DNA of 37,500 nucleotides from Prorocentrum cordatum. Its lineage: Eukaryota > Sar > Dinophyceae > Prorocentrales > Prorocentraceae. Shown here piece by piece: positions 8,089-17,539 of the stretch (positions are counted from its first letter, which is position 1; each line of letters begins with the position of its first letter). A program made the position numbers and the translations under genes. The DNA is taken from contig CAUYUJ010011292.1 of assembly GCA_963575745.1 (NCBI GenBank), forward strand, positions 396,007 through 433,506. The letters run 5' to 3'. The notes under the pieces were generated by a model. The model searched no databases. It saw only the letters and a program-made list of their open reading frames with translations, and was not told where the DNA came from.

Positions 8089-10605
8089 GTGGACGATCCA
8101 CCGACTCCGCCCGAACCCGCAGCGGCTCAGCCATTTGCGGCCCTTCCTGAGGCCAGGCTAACAGCACCTAAGGTGGCTGAGCGGCTGCGTCGTTTGAAGA
8201 AAAACAGCCTGTGCTACACCCCTGGCAGCGGACGTGGGGCGGCGTCGCGACACATCCAGGGCGGCCAAGCCGCGCCTTCGATTGATGAATCCTCAGTGGA
8301 AGATGATTATGTAGGACATCTTTCGGATGATGAGGATATTTGGTGGAAACAGACATGGTTCGGAGGCGCTATTGCACGAGATGGGCTTCCCTCCGGCTCC
8401 GCCGGTAGGGGCCCTTTGTCCGACGATGATGATGACGGCGAGCTTCAGGGCAATCGTGAGGCAAGCCAGACCTCGAGTCCGGCGGCCGCCGCGTCGCGGC
8501 GAAGCGTGCCTCGGATGCCATTACAGCATAACTCGGAGGCAGATCTCAGTCATCGTGAAAAGGAAAGGTTTGATGTGCAGTACTTCTACAATCCTTGTAC
8601 TGACCTTATCTCGATCGTCGATGAACCCTTCCAACTTTCCAACGATTGGCAACGCGCCAACATTGATGCCGCTGTCGCCAGATCTGTCTCCAAAGACGAG
8701 GCCAAGGCGAATAAAGATGCTCAAGCTGCCTTGAGAAAAGAATGGGATATATTGCGAGATATAGGCACATGGATAGAGGATGATGTCAGAGAGTACTCCG
8801 ATGTAGCCGCCGAGCTCAAGGGCAAGACGGGCCACTTTGGCCGGCTATTAGCGATCCTTGTTGAAAAGAACTCGGAGTTACCGTCAGGACACAAAGATCG
8901 CAAGTATAAAGGTCGGGTGGTTTTTGATGGTTCGAGTGTTAGAGATCAAAATAAGGATGTGGCATTATTCCAGGAATTTTCCAGCGGCCCCGCTACGATG
9001 CAGGCTAGCAAAGCAGTTGACACCTACGGGCCATTCGAAGGTCATGGCATCGAGCAAGCGGACGCCCGCCAAGCCTACGCCCAGTCGAATCACGGGGGCA
9101 CCCCCACATGGGTTTTCTTGCCTCGAGACGAATGGCCTAAAGCATGGTCACACATGCGTAACCCTGCATGCCCGCTGTGCCTCTCATTGTACGGGCACCC
9201 TGATTCAGGTGGATATTGGGAGCAGCATTGTGAAGGACATGTTACGGCAAAAGGTTTTGTGAAGTGTAGTCCGTGGCGCAGCTGTTGTTTCCATAAAGAG
9301 TTGCAAATCTTTATGGTTATCTATGTTGGTGATTTTAAGCTGTCGGGGCCTGCCGACAAGCTCGTTGAGGGCTGGAAACTACTGCAAGAACCCTCTGATA
9401 ACTTTCCCAAGGGAATAGAGATAAACCCTCCAACTGCTGTTGGAAGATACTTGGGATGCGAACATAGATTGTCCACGCGAACGGTTGAATGGCAGGGGGA
9501 GTTACCTGCAATCCTAGACCCGCCTCCTCCCAAGGCTAAGAAAAACGCCTCCGCCACAGGCGAGAGTAGCGAGGAGGAAACGGGGGGCGACTCGGCGGCT
9601 CAACCGTCCGAGCCATATCAGCCGGGAGAACCGAAAATAGTAAAAGTCATAGAATATGACATGACAGAGTTCTTTGAATCATGTGTTACATTATACGCTC
9701 AACTAACGGACACCGACCCGGCTACTCATCCGGCCGCGGGCACCCCGTTTGGCCCTGAGTTCGCCGATCTCGAAGATGGCCAGGGCGGCCCACGAGGCGA
9801 GATTTACCCCCCAGCCGAGGAGGCAATAGCGTCAGCTTTGCGAATCAATGTTGGTTCCGGCCCCCCTGATCGGAAGAGAGAAGTTCTTGGCCTTGACGCC
9901 GCAGTAGCAAGCCCTGATGATCCCGAGCCACCGACTCAGTCGGGCGCGCTTCAACTTATTGCAGCAAAAGTATTGATGAAGATATTGCCTGGTGCGAGCA
10001 TGGCAAGATGCGACCTGATCCGTGCGGCATGTCAAACTGCCAGTTGCATTACAAAATGGGCAGAACAACAAGACATGAATCTATTCAGCCTCATATGTTA
10101 TATCAAATGCACCTCCCATTACTGTATGACTTCGTGGGTAGGTGACAAAAAGGAAGATGTTCTGTTAAAGCAATATTATGATGCAGACTTGGCAAGTGAC
10201 ATTCGCACGCATCGGAGCACGAGTGCCAGTTATCAAGCCATTTGGGGCCCATGCACTAGAGCTGGACAGTCTATGGGATCGCAACGACAGGCGTGTGTTT
10301 CCCACAGTGCACTCGAGGCTGAGATTGTCGCTGCTGACCTTGCGTTACGCAAGGAGCCGCTTGCGGCACTACCGCTTTGGGAAATACTGTTTGATAGACC
10401 AGCGAGATGTTTATTGGAAGATAATCAAGCGGTTTGTAAAGTCATCAAGGCAGGTGGGTCAATGAAGCTAATGCATCTACCGAGAACGCATAAAATTGAT
10501 GCTGCAGCTGTGTCCGAACAGTTTTCTCGTGGCCCTGTTGAGCTCCAATATGATTGAACTCAAAACGAGGCTGCCGATATAGGAACCAAGAGATTCATTT
10601 ACCCT
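8089..10605 (+). pseudogene. pol: Reverse transcriptase and RNase H
   Basis: Frame +1 is open from 8089 to a TGA at 10555 and continues in frame beyond it. Residues ~1-200 are acidic linker. The RT spans ~270-430: first catalytic Asp in QADARQAY (codon 9061), then LSLYGHPDSGGYWEQHCE, and the YxDD box read as YVGD at 9322-9333, so the first Asp of the pair is Gly (GGT at 9328). RNase H follows at ~700-822: DADLASD (Asp codon 10186), SHSALEAEIVAAD, LLEDNQAV and THKID. The expected C-terminal signature with AADIGTKRF comes after the TGA. It would copy element RNA into DNA within particles; the lost Asp should inactivate this copy. The family call is secure. Confidence 0.9.
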
Positions 10606-12198
10606 TTGGCATGGGTTAAATTTCTGTATCTTGTCAACATTGTTACACCCAAATTCTGGGCCGCTAAGCGGTGCCAAGATTATCTTGACTCGATGTTTTC
10701 AGACGGACTTCCCCTGAAACCCGGGGGGATTCTGAAGCCCCGCTCGGGCCCCAGTTCGGCCTTGCGGAGGGGGGCTGTTGTACTTGGCAAAAAGATGGAC
10801 AAGAAGAAAAAGCGCCCCAACACGTGTAAACCCGTTGCGGCCGCCCCCGGCAAAGCCGTGGAGGCAGATGTTCCCAGAGCAGCTGCGTTTGTGCACGCAT
10901 CCAGCTTAGCCGAAGATGCAGGGAACATTTCTCCTTCAATGACCGAAGAAGGTTACAGCAGAAGCTCAGAGAAAACGAGAGCGATGGAACATATAACCAA
11001 GAAGAGTTCTGATCGCGCAATGAAAACAATGTTTGACATGACGGATAGTGAGAATGAGCCGGATATTTCGACGCTGCCGGAAAATATGGAAGGCATGCGC
11101 AATAACAACAGTTTTCCCCCTCATCTTCCGCCTGCTGCCGATGCCAGTTATCTAGACAAAAAGGACACGTGTATACAACAAGGACAGAGTTTGAAACGAT
11201 GGCATTCTGTTCCGAGACTTGTTACGCTCATGCCTGCAATCGGTGATTGTCCCGTTGACCCGGAAAAGTTCGGTGATAGGCGCCGCGCCTATGCTGTCAA
11301 TGCCCAACAAGGTTTGACGGTTGACCGCATTGATAATTGGCGTGACACAGAGAGTAAACATCATCATCGATTTGAATACGACTCGAATGGCGATTTCAGC
11401 GACGGTGACTATTGCCCGAGTAGATGGACTGGATACACAGAGTTCTGGATCCGAGAAGATTGCGCCCCGGCCACTCAGTGGACCGGGGAAAGGCTTTTGT
11501 TAGAATGCTGTTGCGGCCCTCAGAGCAGGATAGGAGACCCAAAGAATTTCATCGACAACTCATGCAAGGTGATTCGATACACCGAGAAGGAAGACATGAG
11601 GACGGATGAGGTACTTAGAATAGCACTGAACGATATTAATACGTTCAAGGGAAAACATATCACGTTGTGGGGTTCTATGCCTTGCACGGGGGGCTCTCCC
11701 TGGCAATATGTGAATGAAGCGCGCTATTTTCGTGTTGGAAATCATAGAGCGATGCGTAGGCTTCGCGGTATTAGGCCTGATTTCAGACACCTGTTTTGGA
11801 ATTTCCGGGAGATTGCCCGCGCTGTGCACAAAGCGGGGGGCATTGTGTGTATTGAATGGCCTACCCTGTGCAAGTATTGGAGAGACCCTCAGGTCAAAGG
11901 TTTCATGAGAGAGCTAGAGTTTGTTAAAACGGCGTTGCATGGATGTGCGCATGGATTAAAGGATAGCAAGGGCAATTTCATGCAAAAGCCCTGGACGATA
12001 GCTACTACCTCCTCTGTTGTTGCGGAGGGGCTTGAGCGCAGATGTGATGGCACGCGCGAGCATGTTGAGGCTAGAGGACGAGCATGCAAGAGCGCAGAAG
12101 ATTACACGGATGCTTTTGCTAAGCAGGTCCATTTTGTCATCTTCCGTGCCGCAGAGAGATTTTTTGTCGTCTCGTCGTCGTCCTATCTCCTCCTCTAA
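10606..12198 (+). CDS. Methyltransferase-like domain fused in frame after RNase H
   Basis: Open frame of 530 codons in the RNase H frame, separated from it only by the TGA at 10555. Residues ~1-270 are a basic, then Ser/Glu-rich linker. From ~290 a compact domain reads LLLECCCGPQSRIG (SAM-binding motif I-like), CKVIRYTEKEDMRTDE, LWGSMPCTGGSPWQYVN (a Pro-Cys dipeptide as in motif IV of C5-cytosine methyltransferases), then GGIVCIEWPTLCKYW. This order fits a SAM-dependent, DNMT-like fold. A canonical ENV motif is not evident, so it is divergent and substrate is unknown. DNA methyltransferases captured by Ty1/copia elements of Symbiodinium have been reported. An alternative is an unrelated Rossmann-fold enzyme. 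Confidence 0.55.
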   Translation: MAWVKFLYLVNIVTPKFWAAKRCQDYLDSMFSDGLPLKPGGILKPRSGPSSALRRGAVVLGKKMDKKKKRPNTCKPVAAAPGKAVEADVPRAAAFVHASSLAEDAGNISPSMTEEGYSRSSEKTRAMEHITKKSSDRAMKTMFDMTDSENEPDISTLPENMEGMRNNNSFPPHLPPAADASYLDKKDTCIQQGQSLKRWHSVPRLVTLMPAIGDCPVDPEKFGDRRRAYAVNAQQGLTVDRIDNWRDTESKHHHRFEYDSNGDFSDGDYCPSRWTGYTEFWIREDCAPATQWTGERLLLECCCGPQSRIGDPKNFIDNSCKVIRYTEKEDMRTDEVLRIALNDINTFKGKHITLWGSMPCTGGSPWQYVNEARYFRVGNHRAMRRLRGIRPDFRHLFWNFREIARAVHKAGGIVCIEWPTLCKYWRDPQVKGFMRELEFVKTALHGCAHGLKDSKGNFMQKPWTIATTSSVVAEGLERRCDGTREHVEARGRACKSAEDYTDAFAKQVHFVIFRAAERFFVVSSSSYLLL

Positions 12199-12695
12199 TC
12201 ATGTTTGTGCCGCTGCCGTTTCGTCTCTAGAGCTTGCGCGGGCTGCCCCGCGGCCGGCCCCCCCTGGGATCGAGCGGCTGCCTTGCGGCGACTGCTCGAG
12301 CCTCGCCTGCCGCGGCCCCCGCGCGTCTGAGAGAGCACCGACCGAACCCATGTGCCGACCTTTGAGTGACTCAGCGATTAAGCCGCCGGGGGGGGACGTT
12401 GTCTCGATCCGCTCAGACGACATCGTAGACGACTTCGTCTCCGACTCGGTCGGAGAAGAAGCCAAGAGAGAGAAATCAACGACGATGTTCCTCCCAACAC
12501 AATTCGAAAGGCCACCCCATCGGCTCAGCCGAGAGGGGAGGCCTGCCCACCGGGTCAGCCGGGTGGAATAAGGGATAATGTTTTCAGCCCTTAATGATGT
12601 CGCATCCGAGACGGATGTTGAGATGGAAGCGGGTGTTGAGATTCGTGGTGAGGAGATAACTGCTCGCAAAAGGGCAGCGGAGGCAGCCTTCCGGG
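12199..12695 (+). pseudogene. Linker after methyltransferase, Ser/Pro/Arg-rich with acidic patch
   Basis: Frame +2 is open here to a TAA at 12569 and again from 12572 to about 12690. It encodes a low-complexity Pro/Arg/Cys-rich part, then an acidic patch (SDDIVDDFVSDSVGEE), then a Glu/Ala-rich helix. The change from the methyltransferase frame occurs near 12190. Three palindromes lie in it (12439-12455, 12520-12532 and an imperfect one near 12545-12566). No domain recognised. Confidence 0.4.
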
Positions 12696-13566
12696 ATGGT
12701 AGCCAACCCCAATACAGGGAACATCGACTCCTGGAAGAACAAACCGATTTTTCGATGCTACCCCGACAAGCTGAGAGAGTGGTCCCGTTTGGTGCCTACC
12801 GGGGAGACCAAATTCGCACCCGCGAAAGGATGGGGTTGGCGCTACACAATGTGGAAGCATGACATATTTTATATGCGGAGTGACGAAGTCGTGACGGCAT
12901 TGAAGGCAGACCTGAACACGACGGCACAGACGATATTTCAGCGATTCTATTCCCAGTTTTCGCAAGATCCGTGGACGGTACACTTGGGCGATGTTCGAGC
13001 GGAAGGCAACATGCCGTTTTGATTGCGCCTTTCCTGACCTGGACAAGATCCTTTTTGGTACGTTCTTTCAGACATATCCCGACGAAAAGACGAAGTTGGT
13101 CAGTAAGGCGCACATGAACCCGCCAGGAGGATACCGTTGCACAGTTCGAACGCTCGAGTCAGGTGAGGTCATATGTCCCACTGTCGGCCCAGCAGTTTGG
13201 TGTGAGACTATCCTTGGAAACTATGCGAGTGTTCCTGTAATAGACCACTGGGAAGAGGGCCCCCCGCAAGTCTGGGTAGACATTTGGGCCCCTTCTCCCC
13301 GAAAGCCTCCTCGTGGCTTAGCCACCGGGGATAGCTGGGGGGCGATGTTCGCTCTTCCAGTGGTCAAAGGCTTATATCATGTGCCGGTACATGTTGTTGA
13401 AGAGGCCCTTGCCGCCACTGCAAGAACGACGTATCTCGAGACTTCCCCTCAGCAGGCGGCCCGCTGGCGGAAAAGGCCGCGCCCGTGGAAAAGACCGCAG
13501 AACCTTGACGAATGGTTCGCCAAGGATGGTCTCGATCCAGGGGCCGATGAGCACTCGCCGCAGTAG
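12696..13566 (+). pseudogene. Unidentified module B (frameshifted)
   Basis: Frame +3 is open 12696-13022 and frame +1 12991-13566; the two overlap and read as one protein with a shift near 13010. The product is Trp-, Pro- and aromatic-rich (for example GWGWRYTMWKHDIFYMRS and PQVWVDIWAPSPRKPPRG) and looks globular until a basic tail around 13470-13500. It ends at a TAG at 13564, past which the same frame continues. Nothing in it matches a family I know. The palindrome at 13313-13325 encodes the peptide GLATG in a loop-like part. Confidence 0.45.
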
Positions 13567-14100
13567 AAGCCGCGAACGGCAGCAGAGGCACCGAACGACG
13601 CAATCGTTTCGGCCAGCCAACCAGCAGCCTCGCGCGGCAATCAGCCCTCATTGAGCAACCCTGGAGCGGGACGACAGGCGGCCGGCGAATCATCCGCCCG
13701 CCATGCATCTGGCAACAATAACCCTCCTGGAGCAGCCGGCGGGGGAACTGGTGGCGGCCCGCCCCGCGGCTCAGCCGGTGGGGGTGGAGCTCCGCCAGGA
13801 TCCGGCGGATCCTCTTCGGGAAACAATCCACCTGCTCACCTTTCCTCAGGAGGTGGTGGAGGGGGAGGACCGCCCGGCTCAGGATCAGCCGCAGCTAAAG
13901 CTGAGTCTGACGATCAGCCGTACATCGGGCGAGGCCCCTGGAACGTCTTAAAGCATCTACGGACGCAGGGGGTCTTCGCGGAATCTCCCACACATCCCAT
14001 CAACGACTGGCAGCAGAAGGTCGACGAGATTTGAGACCTATATACTGGGGTCACGGATCCAAAAATGAGAAACTGGTCGACCAAACTGACCTTCATTTAG
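13567..14100 (+). pseudogene. Gly-rich linker joining modules B and C
   Basis: Same frame as module B. It encodes about 80 residues dominated by Gly, Ser, Pro and Asn with three palindromes or near-palindromes (13767-13777, 13791-13816, 13875-13891), then a folded-looking piece (GRGPWNVLKHLRTQGVFAE). TGA at 14032 and TAG at 14098 interrupt the frame, which then continues directly into module C. Because the frame is kept across both stops, these are best read as point mutations in a long polyprotein. Confidence 0.45.
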
Positions 14101-15340
14101 ATGTGTCAGGCCATTTCTCAGATCGCCAAAGTTAACGGACATTCATGGATCCCGTTCATAGCAGAGGACCTCGCCGCCATGCCGAACACGGGGCAACCCG
14201 TGACAGCTTTCTTTCGCCCATTGAGCTTAATGAGGAACGGGCCGAATACTTCTTGGTCTTGCTCTGTCCACATTGTTTCAGATCCTACAATTGTGTTCAA
14301 GGCTGCACCCGGGAAAATGAAGAACAGCCTGCTTCCCGAATATAACCTGCGAAATTCGGTGTTTGGAAATGTACAGCACGCCATGAGTGGAGCACAGATT
14401 TCGAGCATTCGCGATGCCTCTTCAAAGTTTCAGTGGGACCAGTCCGGGTATTACATAAAAGGGACCCACACCTCGATCCGTGTTACCTTCTGGAATGTCA
14501 ATGACATTGTTGCTAACTCATCCCAGTTAAACGGAATTGGGAGTGGGCCAAAAAGACAGGAGAACCCGATCGCATTCGCAGGGAGTCTTATGTTCATGAT
14601 AAAAGACGCCGTTGAGCTGATGGACGACACGATGCGTCGTTCTTCCGAGGGGGCGATTGACATAATGTTTGTTGGTGGGGATCACATGTGCTGGCGGAAC
14701 GATGACGGTGGCGTTGACCCGATGTGGGACGATGTTGCCACCTTGGTCCGAGCCAGAATGAACCGTCGGATCGAACGCTACAAAGCGATAGGAATGTTTC
14801 CTAGGATACTGATTCTTGACGGAGTGAGCCTCTACCGACAGCTCAGACACCGCCCACTGGGCATTTTTCAATACGGTGCCAGCCACCCGGGCTACAAACT
14901 GAACAACGGAGGGCGCGTTGAAAGCGTGAGTGCCGGTCAGTTGCGTGCAGACTACATGATCAAAGCGGCCAAGCTAGCCGTATTATTATTCTGTCAACGT
15001 TCCGGCTGCTCAGCCGTCTGGGATGGTCATATAACGTGCGCGACGAGAGAAGACGGGTATGCCAGCAGGAGGCGGACATCAAAGACCTAGTCATGCATTG
15101 GCAGGGCTGGGCCCCTGCTGCGGGCCATATACCCACGTCGATATTTGATGCCCGCCCGTTTAGGGCACCCTTGACTGACAACGATTTCCCAGCCGTTTCA
15201 AACGGATCTGGAGGTGGTGCAATACATTCGTTTTACCCAGAGGCCTTTGTGAACTTTCTCAAGAAGGGAGACGCATGTAATGATTTTTCCCATGGGCGGA
15301 CGATGTATACTTCTCGCCGCGCGGAGAAACTTTTTGTCCC
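14101..15340 (+). pseudogene. Unidentified module C
   Basis: Frame +1 is open 14101-15090; from about 15036 the better frame is +3 (to 15428). The product is a globular protein of about 400 residues with alternating hydrophobic strands and helices: IDIMFVGGDHMCWRN, then FPRILILDGVSLYRQL, then SAVWDGH near the C-terminus. A Gly-Gly-Asp turn after a strand plus a late Asp-Gly-His recalls SGNH-type hydrolases, but there is no clear first GDS block, so this is only a suggestion. It lies in line with the other post-pol modules. Confidence 0.45.
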
Positions 15341-15343
15341 GGA

Positions 15344-16349
15344 ATGCCGCCAAAGGGGGCGAGCCAAAGATCGGAGGACGAAGGCGCGCACAATGATGAG
15401 CCTATGCGTACTGCACTCAACGAGCTGAACATGGCAGCGCCAGCGTCTGCACCGAGCGGCTTAGCCATCTCGGTGAGTGGCGCGGCGTCGGGTGACATAG
15501 CTGCCCCTGTCCCTGGCGCGCCATCGGCCGGTGCAGCTGTTTCGGCCGGAGATGCCAGGTAATCTTGGAGAAGAGGAGCCCTTCTAGCCACGTTGTCTTC
15601 CGTGTCAGCAGACGAGGAGATTGCCTTTTTTCAAAGCTCTTCGGGGACAGAGATCGCTTATCATGATTTTCTTTGTCCATTCACGGTTGCTAGCAAAAAC
15701 CTCCATCGTGGCATGATGCCGGGGAACGCCTACCCGGGAGAGGAAGGCCGAGTTGCAGAGGTCGCGCACGGGATGGATCCCGCTAGAAGCAAACAACAGA
15801 AAATGGTTCAGAAAGCAACTAACAGTGAAGCGTGGCTTGTTTTCCAGTTGCTGCAGAAGTCAACGAACATCCCGCCTGCGACGCCGAGTTACATTGTTCC
15901 GAATTGGGCACGTTTCTTTAGGATCAAAGCCGACAGGTCGGCAGCAAGCCCGACAGCCACTGTGGCTGACCGCTTGAACTGGGCCAAATTAGCGACGAAG
16001 ACCCATAAGATGGGCAGAGCCCATTGCGTCGAGCTTTCATTGCCTTTCTTCGTGACAGACGAAAAGATTGTGGAAGTCTCAGACTCATCCGCAGGATGGA
16101 CAAAGCAGTCACACGGCACGTCTGTGACTGCCCTTCATGCAATATTGGAGGGTCATCAGTTGCTCCCCATCGGATCCTAAATACGGAGGGAATGTTAAGG
16201 CGCATGCGGTTGGGGTATATTCTTTCCCATGCTCTGATAACCCCAATGCTCGCACCACATATTCTGTTGCTGAGGAGACCTTTGGAGATGGTATTTGGGT
16301 AACGGCTGAGATTGTTTTCTATGCCAAAAGACCAAAGGCAATCAACTAA
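15344..16349 (+). pseudogene. Putative ADP-ribosyltransferase-fold module D
   Basis: Frame +2 runs 15344-16180 with a TAA at 15560; the end of the domain is in frame +3 (to 16349) after a shift near 16175. After an Ala/Gly/Pro linker (palindrome 15450-15475), the C-terminal part has QSHGTSVTALHAILEGHQL (His codon 16112). HGT followed by A..IL..G is a hallmark of the ART fold shared by PARPs and KptA/Tpt1. About 30 residues on comes GVYSFPCSDN (Tyr codon 16218), which could be the second motif, and a terminal strand (WVTAEIVFYA). The third catalytic residue is not certain. The fold call is moderate and the substrate unknown. Confidence 0.42.
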
Positions 16350-17012
16350 TCGCCGACACAGTATGTGAGCGACCCGACGACCGATGCGTTGCATGAGCTG
16401 CGACTATACCATCGGACCGCGGCAGCGCTGTTCGTTGCAGATGCGTGGGCACATTTGCTGCATGTTGCCAAAGAGAAGTGTTGGAATCTGGAGCAGGACT
16501 TTGAGGTCGAAAGACGCCGAGATGAAGCTCGGACGGCGGCCGCGGACAGAGCCCGGGAGGCACAGATGGCCTGGGTTCCAAATTTGAAGCCATTTGACTG
16601 GCAAAGGGAACAAAGCCCATACTTCGATAACGAAGATTTTGACAACATCTGGCCTTGGCTCCAAGAGAAGGGGGTCATATCAATTAAGATTCATGCGATA
16701 CACAGGAGAGAGGCCGCGGAGGAGTCAGCGAGGCTGGTCGAACAAAGTAAACAAGAAAAAGAGAAGGCAAATAAGGCCGCAGAAGCGAAACAGATGGAGC
16801 CGGCGGCTAAGCCGTCCGGCACCCAATTTTCGATCGAGACCAGGGATTTCCCGAACCTGGGACAGACTCCTGCGAACCGAGATAGGCCATATAAGGCGCC
16901 CTCCCCCGGGGCCGTGACTTGGCCCTCCACTCTTAAGGCCCCTCCTCCCCTAAGGAGGGGTCGTCTGTTGGAGGACCGAGAGAGATCGTCTCCAAAAGGG
17001 CTCCACCGGTGA
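16350..17012 (+). pseudogene. Coiled-coil module E
   Basis: Continues module D's frame after a TAA at 16347. ATG or GTG-type starts exist near 16365, but the frame continuity suggests no separate start. Residues ~1-70 are helical with WAHLLHVAKEKCWNLEQDF and a charged repeat; then NIWPWLQEKGVISIKIH; then a long Lys/Glu/Ala helix to ~145. The palindrome at 16799-16820 follows. After about 16930 the neighbouring frame (+2) carries the Pro-rich linker. Function unknown; likely structural. Confidence 0.45.
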
Positions 17013-17539
17013 TTCAAGCACCGACGCCGCCGCCGGCCAAGAAGCCGAGCGCGGCGACGCAGGGGGGCATTCCGCAGGCGAAGGAGATTATGCTCAAGAA
17101 AGCTCCGCCTCCGCCGCAATTCAGACCAGGATCACAGATGGCGGGTCCTCCGCCAGCGAAGATGCCTCGAGTCGAAGGAGACCTTGCGGCATCCCCGCCG
17201 ACGCAGCCGCCGGCCAAGCCGGGGGGCAAGGACGCAGCTGGCAGCCAACCTTGGAAGCCAAGTGCGCGCGAGCTTCCCCCCGATTTAACCGAATGTATCG
17301 GAGCCAATGTTCCGGGCGCTCCGCCTATCGATCAGAGCCATCAGAGTGCTGCGCCTCAGTATAAATCTGCACCTAGAGGGGCCAGGCGTCGAGGAGACTC
17401 TCAGCATGCCGAAGGCAGTGCTGCAAGAGATCGACCCGAAGAAGCGCAGGACCTCGTTGAAATCGCACTGATGGCCGAGGCGGAAGCTACCCCCGCCGAG
17501 GAGGTGGCTTCTGCCCGAGGCGGAGATCAAAATAGATAG
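17009..17539 (+). CDS. Pro/Ala-rich linker segment
   Basis: Frame +2, open from about 16930, encodes an extended Pro/Ala/Lys-rich sequence (PTPPPAKKPSAATQG) with two palindromes nearby (17210-17222 and 17561-17573) and a final acidic Ala/Glu helix. It ends at a TAG at 17537, after which the same frame continues into module F. It is an unstructured spacer between modules E and F rather than a gene. Confidence 0.45.
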   Translation: MIQAPTPPPAKKPSAATQGGIPQAKEIMLKKAPPPPQFRPGSQMAGPPPAKMPRVEGDLAASPPTQPPAKPGGKDAAGSQPWKPSARELPPDLTECIGANVPGAPPIDQSHQSAAPQYKSAPRGARRRGDSQHAEGSAARDRPEEAQDLVEIALMAEAEATPAEEVASARGGDQNR

